This document shows positions 12,955-26,100 of a DNA stretch of 64,000 nucleotides, in pieces. The notes beneath the pieces are model-generated. The model searched no databases, was not told the DNA's origin, and saw nothing but the letters and a program-made list of their open reading frames with translations. The position numbers were made by a program, and so were the translations under genes. Source of the DNA: Liolophura sinensis (lineage: Eukaryota > Mollusca > Polyplacophora > Chitonida > Chitonidae); assembly GCF_032854445.1 (NCBI RefSeq), contig NC_088297.1, positions 25,530,915 to 25,594,914 of the forward strand, given 5' to 3'. Within the stretch, counting starts at the first letter, position 1, and each line of letters starts with the position of its first letter.

Positions 12955-13091
12955 GTGCCGAATTTCTCTCCGTCTTCGATAGTTTCCGGTAATTTTTGAT
13001 GAAGAGTCTCGGGCAGGAAGAAAACCAAGATGGCGGCTATGAGAGGAAGGCCACCATAAAACAAGAAGGGGGAAGGGCGCCATATTGTGTC
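12955..13091 (-). CDS. SLC22 transporter exon 9 (residues 498-543)
   Basis: Acceptor TTGAAACAG. It reads DTIWRPSPFLFYGGLPLIAA (helix 12), ILVFFLPETLHQKLPETIED and GEKFG, then AC before a perfect GTAAGT donor (12954-12949). PET....LPET is the conserved C-terminal signature, and SLC22 genes usually splice just after this point. If the donor is not used, the frame reads Thr-stop (ACG TAA) at once, giving a 543-residue protein. A weak candidate terminal exon at about 12328-12384 would add about 18 residues (RSLRHADCGT...) before TAA; I do not rely on it. Confidence 0.9.
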
Positions 13092-14048
13092 CTGTTTCAA
13101 AGAAATATTTATTTCTTTATTTATCTGTTAATTTATTCATTCGTTTGTTGGTAAACTTGTCCAAATACAACCAAAAAGACCAGTTCCTGAATGGATATGC
13201 AAGAAATAATATATAAATGGTATAGCTAGAGCTGGTAACAAGTAAGAGAGATGCAATCATCAGTTAGCGGTGAGGTAGAGAAGACAATCCTTATTCTGGG
13301 TATGACACCCAATTCGAATTTCAAACTCGTAATTCGTGAATAATTTTCAGGTCGAATAAAACTATTCAGATATATTAACACTGTGTTTGGAAAGTTTTCA
13401 CTAATATGACGGCGATCAGATTTATGGGTGAAAGAAATCGTATTACTCCAACGATTTTCGCAATGTAATGTACAGGCCTAACTTAAAACAGCAAGAGATG
13501 GGTTCGAACACGCGACCTCACTGATCAACGGCGTAATACAGAGGCAGACAGTCAGTGGTATAACTGTCTGCGCCAGCTAGGAACGAAGTGAAACATGGTA
13601 CATATTAGTCTACACCGTAATGTCACCAGACATTCAGGTTTCATTTTTGTGTTGTACGATATCGTTCAGTTTTAAACGAAGTGATAAACATAAACATAAC
13701 GTGCCTTGAATTTCCTCTCAGATTTCCCACGAGACAGTTATTATTGCCTTGCTAAATTATATTGAGCCCTTCATCTGATCTGATTATTCATTTGTATTTT
13801 TCTTTTGTTGTTTCATTTCTCCTAGACGACATGCGCATGCTCACCAGTCGTGAGATCTGTGGTGCTAACAAGCTGCCTATCCTGGCACACATAGACCCCG
13901 CACCGACTCCCACGTTCCGCACCACGGTGGGGAAGATCTCCGCAGAGTACACGTATATCACGGCAAAATTAGCCGCCACTGCGAATTTCCCCATCATTGC
14001 GCACGTCACCAATAGAGGCTGCAAATCTGAGAATATAAAAAGAGAGGG

Positions 14049-14124
<76 letters not shown>

Positions 14125-17100
14125 ATTATTATTGTTATTATTATTTATATTTATTATATATCATCGATTGTCCTACCCTGCCGCACGCTATTGTCCATTA
14201 GTTTGTATGCACTGTTATATGGTTCGCTACATGATGGTGATGCTGTACATATGTGATTTGTACCTAGAACTGTCCTACGAGAGATATTCTGACACAAACG
14301 CCAATCTACTAGATCTTGACTTGCCTGTCCTTTAACGAAGCTTGATCACTGCACAATGTATTGTGTTCTTAATGTGTCCAAAATTAACAAGCCAAAGGCA
14401 TACAAAAAAACATATCTGGGACTACAAAACAGTTAACCTAGAAGAACTGAATAATGTACTAAAAAGTACTTCTTTTGACCTAATTATAGACATTTTCGAT
14501 TCCATCGACGATAAAGTCTATGCGTCAACCGAATTATTTCTTTCCCGTTGTGCCCAGACTATCCCAAACAAAACAGTCATAATAAGGCCAAGGGATAAGC
14601 CTTGGATGACTAATGACGTCCGACGTAAATTTCGAATTAGGGACAGATGGTTCAAAAAGTTTAAACGTACCAAGTCAGATGATGACAACTTTTATTTTAT
14701 TTTTTTGGCTAGTCGAGAAGCCAATGCGACAAAACACAATGCGATTAGGAGATACACCCACTCTATAAAATCGAAATTGTCCGACCCAAATGTTGACACG
14801 AAGACTTACTGGAAGCTAATGAAATCTGTCCTCGACTCTAAAGCAAGCCCCAAATACACCCTTGTTTTAGTTAACAGCAAAGTTATATCTGACGACATGG
14901 TCAAAGAAAGCGTATTTTGTAAATTTTTCGCCTCTATATCTGCAGTGGTTAAAAACCCACCCGATTTACCACAATTTACATGTTACTGACTCTCGCCTAA
15001 ATTTAGTTTAACCAAGTGAATCTGAAATTTTATTACTGTTAAAGCGCATAAAGGTTAAAAGAGCCTGTTAAAAAGATGTAGTATCTAACACATGTTCTAC
15101 CATAATATTCAGTCAGAAATAGTTGACAGCTAATCTCCCCGACATGTTCTACCATTATGTTCAGTCAGAAATAGTTAAAAGCTAATCTCCTCCACATGTG
15201 CTACCATTATGTTCAGTCAAATATAGTTAACACCTAATCTCCCCGACATGTTCTACCATTATGTTCAGTCAGAAATAGTTAACACCTAATCTCCCCGAAA
15301 TGTTCTACCATTATGTTCAGTCAGAAATAGTTAACAGCTAATCTCCCCGACATGTTCTACCATTATGTTCAGTCAAATATAGTTAACACCTAATCTCCCC
15401 GACATGTTCTACCATTATGTTCAGTCAGAAATAGTTAACACCTAATCTCCCCGACATGTTCTACCATTATGTTCAGTCAGAAATAGTTGACACCTAATCT
15501 CCCCGACATGTTCTACCATTATGTTCAGTCAGAAATAGTTAACAGCTAATCTCCCCGACATGTCCTACCATTATGTTCAGTCAGAAATAGTTGACAGCTA
15601 ATCTCCCCGACATGTTCTACCATTATGTTCAGTCAGAAATAGTTAACAGCTAATCTCCCCGACATGTTCTACCATTATGTTCAGTCAGAAATAGTTAACA
15701 GCTAATCTCCCCGACATGTTCTACCATTATGTTCAGTCAGAAATAGTTAACAGCTAATCTCCCCGGCATGTTCTACCATTATGTTCAGTCAGAAATAGTT
15801 GACACCTAATCTCACCGACATGTTCTACCATTATGTTCAGTCAGAAATAGTTAACAGCTAATCTCCCCGACATGTCCTACCATTATGTTCAGTCAGAAAT
15901 AGTTAACAGCTAATCTCCCCGACATGTTCTACCATTATGTTCAGTCAGAAATAGTTAACACCTAATCTCCCCGACATGTTCTACCATTATGTTCAGTCAG
16001 AAATAGTTAACAGCTAATCTCCTCCACATGTTCTACCATTATGCTCAGTCAGAAATAGTTAACACCTAATCTCCCGGACATGTTCTACCATTATGTTCAG
16101 TCAGAAATAGTTAACAGCTAATCTCCCCGACATGTTCTACCGTTATGTTCAGTCAGAAATAGTTAACAGCTAATCCCCCCGACATGTCCTACCGTTATGT
16201 TCAGTCAGAAATAGTTAACAGCTAATCTCCCCGGCACGTTCTACCATTATGTTCAGTCAGAAATAGTTAACAGCTAATCTCCCCGGCATGTTCTACTATT
16301 ATGTTCAGTCAGATATATTTAACAGCTAATCTCCCCGACATGTTCTACCATTATGTTCAGTCAGAAATAGTTAACAGCTAATCTCCCCGACATGTTCTAC
16401 CATTATGTTCAGTCAGAAATAGTTAACAGCTAATCTCCCCGACATGTTCTACCATTATGTTCAGTCAGAAATAGTTAACACCTAATCTCCCCGACATGTT
16501 CTACCATTATGTTCAGTCAGAAATAGTTAACAGCTAATCTCCCCGACATGTTCTACCGTTATGTTCAGTCAGAAATAGTTAACAGCTAATCCCCCCGACA
16601 TGTCCTACCGTTATGTTCAGTCAGAAATAGTTAACAGCTAATCTCCTCCACATGTTCTACCATTATGTTCAGTCAGAAATAGTTAACAGCTAATCTCCCC
16701 GACATGTTCAACCATTATGTTCAGTCAGAAATAGTTAACAGCTAATCTCCCCGACATGTTCTACCATTATGTTCAGTCAGAAATAGTTAACAGCTAATCT
16801 CCCCGACATGTTCTACCATTATGTTCAGTCAGAAATAGTTAACAGCTAATCTCCCCGGCATGTTCTACCATTGTGTTCAGTCAGAAATAGTTAACACCTA
16901 ATCTCCCCGGCATGTTCTACCATTATGTTCAGTCAGAAATAGTTAACACCTAATCTCCCCGGCATGTTCTACCATTATGTTCAGTCAGAAATAGTTAACA
17001 CCTAATCTCCCCGACATGTTCTACCATTATGTTCAGTCAGAAATAGTTAACAGCTAATCTCCCCGACATGTCCTACCATTATGTTCAGTCAGAAATAGTT

Positions 17101-20100
17101 AACAGCCAATCTCCCCGAAATGTTCTACCATTATGTTCAGTCAGAAATAGTTAACAGCTAATCTCCCCGGCATGTTCTACTATTATGTTCAGTCAGATAT
17201 ATTTAACAGCTAATCTCCCCGACATGTTCTACCATTATGTTCAGTCAGAAATAGCTAACAGCTAATCTCCCCGAAATGTTCTACCATTATGTTCAGTCAG
17301 AAATAGTTAACAGCTAATCTCCCCGGCATGTTCTACCATTATGTTCAGTCAGAAATAGTTAACACCTAATCTCCCCGGCATGTTCTACCATTATGTTCAG
17401 TCAGAAATAGTTAACACCTAATCTCCCCGACATGTTCTACCATTATGTTCAGTCAGAAATAGTTAACAGCTAATCTCCCCGACATGTCCTACCATTATGT
17501 TCAGTCAGAAATAGTTAACAGCCAATCTCCCCGGCATGTTCTACCATTATGTTCAGTCAGAAATAGTTAACACCTAATCTCCCCGGCATGTTCTACCATT
17601 ATGTTCAGTCAGAAATAGTTAACACCTAATCTCCCCGACATGTTCTACCATTATGTTCAGTCAGAAATAGTTAACAGCTTATCTCCCCGGCATGTTCTAC
17701 CATTATGTTCAGTCAGAAATAGTTAACACCTAATCTCCCCGACATGTTCTACCATTATGTTCAGTCAGAAATAGTTAACAGCTAATCTCCCCGGCATGTT
17801 CTACCATTATGTTCAGTCAGAAATAGTTAACAGCTAATCTCCCCGGCATGTTCTACCATTATGTTCAGTCAGAAATAGTTAACACCTAATCTCCCCGGCA
17901 TGTTCTACTATTATGTTCAGTCAGAAATACTTAACAGCTAATCTCCCCGACATGTTCTACCATTATGTTCAGTCAGAAATAGTTAAAAGCTAATCTCCCC
18001 GGCATGTTCTACCATTATGTTCAGTCAGAAATAGTTAACAGCTAATCTCCCCGGCATGTTCTACCATTATGTTCAGTCAGAAATAGTTAACACCTAATCT
18101 CCCCGGCATGTTCTACCATTATGTTCAGTCAGAAATAGTTAACAGCTAATCTCCCCGGCATGTTCTACCATTATGTTCAGTCAGAAATAGTTAACAGCTA
18201 ATCTCCTCCACATGTTCTACCATTATGTTCAGTCAGAAATAGTTAACAGCTAATCTCCCCGACATGTTCTACCATTATGTTCAGTCAGAAATAGTTAACA
18301 GCTAATCTCCTCTACATGTTCTACCATTATGTTCAGTCAGAAATAGTTAACAGCTAATCTCCTCCACATGTTCTACCATTATGTTCAGTCAGAAATAGTT
18401 AACACCTAATCTCCCCGACATGTTCTACCATTATGTTCAGTCAGATATATTTAACAGCTAATCTCCCCGACATGTTCTACCATTATGTTCAGTCAGAAAT
18501 AGTTAACACCTAATCTCCCCGGCATGTTCTACCATTATGTTCAATCAGAAATAGTAAACAGCTAATCTCCCCGACATGTTCTACCATTATGTTCAGTCAG
18601 AAATAGTTAACAGCTAATCTCCCCGACATGTTCTACCATTATGTTCAGTCAGAAATAGTTAACAGCTAATCTCCCCGACATGTTCTACCATTATGTTCAG
18701 TCAGAAATAGTTAACACCTAATCTCCCCGGCATGTTCTACCATTATGTTCAATCAGAAATAGTTAACAGCTAATCTCCCCGACATGTTCTACCATTATGT
18801 TCAGTCAGAAATAGTTAACAGCTAATCTCCCCGACATGTTCTACCATTATGTTCAGTCAGAAATAGTTAACAGCTAATCTCCCCGGCATGTTCTACCATT
18901 ATGTTCAGTCAGAAATAGTTAACAGCTAATCTCCCCGGCATGTTCTACCATTATGTTCAGTCAGAAATAGTTAACACCTAATCTCCCCGGCATGTTCTAC
19001 CATTATGTTCAGTCAGAAATAGTTAACAGCTAATCTCCTCCACATGTTCTACGATTATGTTCAGTCAGAAATAGTTAACAGCTAATCTCCTCCACATGTT
19101 CTACGATTATGTTCAGTCAGAAATAGTTAACAGCTAATCTCCCCGGCATGTTCTACCATTATGTTCAGTCAGAAATAGTTAAAAGCTAATCTCCCCGGCA
19201 TGTTCTACCATTATGCTCAGTCAGAAATAGTTAACAGCTAATCTCCCCGACATGTTCTACCATTATGTTCAGTCAGAAATAGTTAAAAACTAATCTCCCC
19301 GACATGCTCTACCATTACGTTCAGTCAGAAATAGTTAACAGCTAATCTCCTCCACATGTTCTACCATTACGTTCAGTCAGAAATAGTTAACACCTAATCT
19401 CCCCGAAATGTTCTACCATTATGTTCAGTCAGAAATAGTTAACAGCTAAACTCCCCGAAATTTTCTACCATTATGTTCAGTCAGAAATAGTTAACAGCTA
19501 ATCTCCTCCACATGTTCTACCATTATGTTCAGTCAGAAATAGTTAACAGCTAATCTCCTCCACATGTTCTACGATTATGTTCAGTCAGAAATAGTTAACA
19601 GCTAATCTCCTCCACATGTGCTACCATTATGTTCAGTCAGAAATAGTTAACAGCTAATCTCCCCGGCATGTTCTACCATTATGTTCAGTCAGAAATAGTT
19701 AACAGCTAAACTCCCCGAAATTTTCTACCATTATCTTCAGTCAGAAATAGTTAACAGCTAATCTCCTCCACATGTTCTACCATTATGTTCAGTCAGAAAT
19801 AGTTAACAGCTAATCTCCTCCACATGTTCTACGATTATGTTCAGTCAGAAATAGTTAACAGCTAATCTCCCCGACATGTTCTACCATTATGTTCAGTCAG
19901 AAATAGTTAACAGCTAATCTCCTCCACATGTTCTACCATTATGTTCAGTCAGATATATTTAACAGCTAATCTCCCCGGCATGTTCTACCATTATGTTCAG
20001 TCAGAAATAGTTAACAGCTAATCTCCTCTACATGTTCTACCATTATGCTCAGTCAGAAATAGTTAACAGCTAATCTCCCCGACATGTTCTACCATTATGT

Positions 20101-23100
20101 TCAGTCAGAAATAGTTAACACCTAATCTCCCCGACATGTTCTACCATTATGTTCAGTCAGAAATAGTTAACAGCTAATCTCCCCGGCATGTCCTACCATT
20201 ATGTTCAGTCAGAAATAGTTAACAGCTAATCTCCTCCACATGTTCTACCATTATGTTCAGTCAGAAATAGTTAACAGCTAATCTCCTCCACATGTTCTAC
20301 GATTATGTTCAGTCAGAAATAGTTAACAGCTAATCTCCTCCACATGTTCTACTATTATGTTCAGTCAGAAATAGTTAACAGCTAATCTCCCCGGCACGTT
20401 CTACCATTATGTTCAGTCAGAAATAGTTAACAGCTAATCTCCCCGGCATGTTCTACCATTATGTTCAGTCAGAAATAGTTAACAGCTAATCTCCCCAGCA
20501 TGTTCTACCATTATGTTCAGTCAGAAATAGTTAACACCTAATCTCCCCGGCATGTTCTACTATTATGTTCAGTCAGAAATACTTAACAGCTAATCTCCCC
20601 GACATGTTCTACCATTATGTTCAGTCAGAAATAGTTAAAAGCTAATCTCCCCGGCATGTTCTACCATTATGTTCAGTCAGAAATAGTTAACAGCTAATCT
20701 CCCCGGCATGTTCTACCATTATGTTCAGTCAGAAATAGTTAACACCTAATCTCCCCGGCATGTTCTACCATTATGTTCAGTCAGAAATAGTTAACAGCTA
20801 ATCTCCCCGGCATGTTCTACCATTATGTTCAGTCAGAAATAGTTAACAGCTAATCTCCTCCACATGTTCTACCATTATGTTCAGTCAGAAATAGTTAACA
20901 GCTAATCTCCCCGACATGTTCTACCATTATGTTCAGTCAGAAATAGTTAACAGCTAATCTCCCCGACATGTTCTACCATTATGTTCAGTCAGAAATAGTT
21001 AACAGCTAATCTCCCCGGCATGTTCTACCATTATGTTCAGTCAGAAATAGTTAACAGCTAATCTCCCCGGCATGTTCTACCATTATGTTCAGTCAGAAAT
21101 AGTTAAAAGCTAATCTCCCCGGCATGTTCTACCATTATGCTCAGTCAGAAATAGTTAACAGCTAATCTCCCCGACATGTTCTACCATTATGTTCAGTCAG
21201 AAATAGTTAAAAACTAATCTCCCCGACATGCTCTACCATTACGTTCAGTCAGAAATAGTTAACAGCTAATCTCCTCCACATGTTCTACCATTATGTTCAG
21301 TCAGAAGTAGTTAACAGCTAATCTCCCCGAAATGTTCTACCATTATGTTCAGTCAGAAATAGTTAACAGCTAAACTCCCCGAAATTTTCTACCATTATGT
21401 TCAGTCAGAAATAGTTAACAGCTAATCTCCTCCACATGTTCTACCATTATGTTCAGTCAGAAATAGTTAACAGCTAATCTCCTCCACATGTTCTACGATT
21501 ATGTTCAGTCAGAAATAGTTAACAGCTAATCTCCTCCACATGTGCTACCATTATGTTCAGTCAGAAATAGTTAACAGCTAATCTCCCCGACATGTTCTAC
21601 CATTATGTTCAGTCAGAAATAGTTAACAGCTAAACTCCCCGAAATTTTCTACCATTATGTTCAGTCAGAAATAGTTAACAGCTAATCTCCTCCACATGTT
21701 CTACCATTATGTTCAGTCAGAAATAGTTAACAGCTAATCTCCTCCACATGTTCTACGATTATGTTCAGTCAGAAATAGTTAACAGCTAATCTCCCCGACA
21801 TGTTCTACCATTATGTTCAGTCAGAAATAGTTAACAGCTAATCTCCTCCACATGTTCTACCATTATGTTCAGTCAGATATATTTAACAGCTAATCTCCCC
21901 GGCATGTTCTACCATTATGTTCAGTCAGAAATAGTTAACAGCTAATCTCCTCTACATGTTCTACCATTATGCTCAGTCAGAAATAGTTAACAGCTAATCT
22001 CCCCGACATGTTCTACCATTATGTTCAGTCAGAAATAGTTAACACCTAATCTCCCCGACATGTTCTACCATTATGTTCAGTCAGAAATAGTTAACAGCTA
22101 ATCTCCCCGGCATGTTCTACCATTATGTTCAGTCAGAAATAGTTAACAGCTAATCTCCTCCACATGTTCTACCATTATGTTCAGTCAGAAATAGTTAACA
22201 GCTAATCTCCTCCACATGTTCTACGATTATGTTCAGTCAGAAATAGTTAACAGCTAATCTCCTCCACATGTTCTACTATTATGTTCAGTCAGAAATAGTT
22301 AACAGCTAATCTCCCCGGCACGTTCTACCATTATGTTCAGTCAGAAATAGTTAACAGCTAATCTCCCCGGCATGTTCTACCATTATGTTCAGTCAGAAAT
22401 AGTTAACAGCTAATCTCCCCGGCATGTTCTACCATTATGTTCAGTCAGAAATAGTTAACACCTAATCTCCCCGGCATGTTCTACTATTATGTTCAGTCAG
22501 AAATACTTAACAGCTAATCTCCCCGACATGTTCTACCATTATGTTCAGTCAGAAATAGTTAAAAGCTAATCTCCCCGGCATTTTCTACCATTATGTTCAG
22601 TCAGAAATAGTTAACAGCTAATCTCCCCGGCATGTTCTACCATTATGTTCAGTCAGAAATAGTTAACACCTAATCTCCCCGGCATGTTCTACCATTATGT
22701 TCAGTCAGAAATAGTTAACAGCTAATCTCCCCGGCATGTTCTACCATTATGTTCAGTCAGAAATAGTTAACAGCTAATCTCCTCCACATGTTCTACCATT
22801 ATGTTCAGTCAGAAATAGTTAACAGCTAATCTCCCCGACATGTTCTACCATTATGTTCAGTCAGAAATAGTTAACAGCTAATCTCCCCGACATGTTCTAC
22901 CATTATGTTCAGTCAGAAATAGTTAACAGCTAATCTCCCCGGCATGTTCTACTATTATGTTCAGTCAGAAATAGTTAACACCTAATCTCCCCGGCATGTT
23001 CTACCATTATGTTCAATCAGAAATAGTTAACAGCTAATCTCCCCGACATGTTCTACCATTATGTTCAGTCAGAAATAGTTAACAGCTAATCTCCTCCACA

Positions 23101-26100
23101 TGTTCTACCATTATGTTCAGTCAGAAATAGTTAACAGCTAATCTCCCCGACATGTTCTACCATTATGTTCAGTCAGAAATAGTTAACAGCTAATCTCCCC
23201 GGCATGTTCTACCATTATGTTCAGTCAGAAATAGTTAACACCTAATCTCCCCGGCATGTTCTACCATGATGTTCAGTCAGAAATAGTTAACACCTAATCT
23301 CCCCGGCATGTTCTACCATGATGTTCAGTCAGAAATAGTTAACAGCTAATCTCCTCCACATGTTCTACTATTATGTTCAGTCAGAAATAGTTAACAGCTA
23401 ATCTCCCCGACATGTTCTACGATTATGTTCAGTCAGAAATAGTTAACAGCTAATCTCCTCCACATGTTCTACCATTATTTTCAGTCAGAAATAGTTAACA
23501 CCTAATCTCCCCGACATTTTCTACCATTATGTTCAGTCAGAAATAGTTAACAGCTAATCACCCCGACATGTTCTACCATTATGTTCAGTCAGAAATAGTT
23601 AACAGCTAATCTCCCCGACATGTTCTACCATTATGTTCAGTCAGAAATAGTTAACACCTAATCTCCCCGGCATGTTCTACCATTATGTTCAGTCAGAAAT
23701 AGTTAACAGCTAATCTCCCCGACATGTTCTACCATTATGTTCAGTCAGAAATAGTTAACAGCTAATCTCCCCGGCATGTTCTACCATTATGTTCAGTCAG
23801 AAATAGTTAACACCTAATCTCCCCGGCATGTTCTACCATTATGTTCAGTCAGAAATAGTTAACAACTAATCTCCCCGGCATGTTCTACCATTATGTTCAG
23901 TCAGAAATAGTTAAAAACTAATCTCCCCGACATGTTCTACCATTATGCTCAGTCAGAAATAGTTAACAGCTAATCTCCCCGACATGTTCTACCATTATGT
24001 TCAGTCAGAAATAGTTAACAGCTAATCTCCCCGGCATGTTCTACCATTATGTTCAGTCAGAAATAGTTAACAGCTAATCTCCCCGGCATGTTCTACTATT
24101 ATGTTCAGTCAGATATATTTAACAGCTAATCTCCCCGACATGTTCTACCATTATGTTCAGTCAGAAATAGTTAACAGCTAATCTCCCCGACATGTTCTAC
24201 CATTATGTTCAGTCAGAAATAGTTAACACCTAATCTCCCCGGCATGTTCTACCATTATGTTCAGTCAGAAATATTTAACAACTAATCTCCCCGGCATGTT
24301 CTACCATTATGTTCAGTCAGAAATAGTTAAAAACTAATCTCCCCGAAATGTTCTACCATTACGTTCAGTCAGAAATAGTTAACAGCTAATCTCCCCGACA
24401 TGTTCTACCATTACGTTCAGTCAGAAATAGTTGACAGCTAATCTCCCCGACATGTTCTACCATTATGTTCAGTCAGAAATAGTTAACAGCTAATCTCCCC
24501 GACATGTTCTACCATTATGTTCAGTCAGATATATTTAACAGCTAATCTCCCCGACATGTTCTACCATTATGTTCAGTCAGAAATAGTTAACACCTAATCT
24601 CCCCGACATGTTCTACCATTATGTTCAGTCAGAAATAGTTAACAGCTAATCTCCCCGGCATGTTCTACCATTATGTTCAGTCAGAAATAGTTAAAAACTA
24701 ATCTTCCCGAAATGTTCTACCATTATGTTCAGTCAGAAATAGTTAACAGCTAATCTACCCGACATGTTCTACCATTATGTTCAATCAGAAATAGTTAACA
24801 GCTAATCTCCCCGACATGTTCTACCATTATGTTCAGTCAGAAATAGTTAACAGCTAATCTCCCCGGCATGTTCTACCATTATGTTCAGTCAGAAATAGTT
24901 AACAGCTAATCTCCCCGACATGTTCTACCATTATGTTCAATCAGAAATAGTTAACAGCTAATCTCCCCGACATGTTCTACCATTATGTTCAGTCAGAAAT
25001 AGTTAACAGCTAATCTCCCCGACATGTTCTACCATTATGTTCAGTCAGAAATAGTTAAAAACTAATCTCCCCGAAATGTTCTACCATTATGTTCAGTCAG
25101 AAATAGTTAACAGCTAATCTCCCCGACATGTTCTACCATTATGTTCAATCAGAAATAGTTAACAGCTAATCTCCCCGACATGTTCTACCATTATGTTCAG
25201 TCAGAAATAGTTAACAGCTAATCTCCCCGACATGTTCTACCATTATGTTCAGTCAGAAATAGTTAACAGCTAATCTCCCCGGCATGTTCTACCATTATGT
25301 TCAGTCAGAAATAGTTAACAGCTAATCTCCCCGACATGTTCTACCATTATGTTCAGTCAGAAATAGTTGACAGCTAATCTCCCCGACATGTTCTACCATT
25401 ATGTTCAGTCAGATATATTTAACAGCTAATCTCCCCGACATGTTCTACCATTATGTTCAGTCAGAAATAGTTAACAGCTAATCTCCCCGACATGTTCTAC
25501 CATTATGTTCAGTCAGAAATAGTTAACACCTAATCTCCCCGGCATGTTCTACCATTATGTTCAATCAGAAATAGTTAACAGCTAATCTCCCCGACATGTT
25601 CTACCATTATGTTCAGTCAGAAATAGTTAACAGCTAATCTCCCCGACATGTTCTACCATTATGTTCAGTCAGAAATAGTTAACAGCTAATCTCCCCGGCA
25701 TGTTCTACCATTATGTTCAGTCAGAAATAGTTAACAGCTAATCTCCCCGACATGTTCTACCATTATGTTCAGTCAGAAATAGTTAACAGCTAATCTCCCC
25801 GGCATGTTCTACCATTATGTTCAATCAGAAATAGTTAACAGCTAATCTCCCCGACATGTTCTACCGTTATGTTCAGTCAGAAATAGTTAACAGCTAATCT
25901 CCCCGGCATGTTCTACCATTATGTTCAGTCAGAAATAGTTAACACCTAATCTCCCCCGGCATGTTCTACCGTTATGTTCAGTCAGAAATAGTTAACAGCT
26001 AATCTCCTCCACATGTTCTACCATTATGTTCAGTCAGAAATAGTTAACAGCTAATCTCCTCCACATGTTCTACGATTATGTTCAGTCAGAAATAGTTAAC

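Noticed and set aside
13762-14256. 164-codon plus open frame including the TA microsatellite
   Set aside because: Its first half is the antisense of transporter exon 8 and its second half translates a microsatellite.
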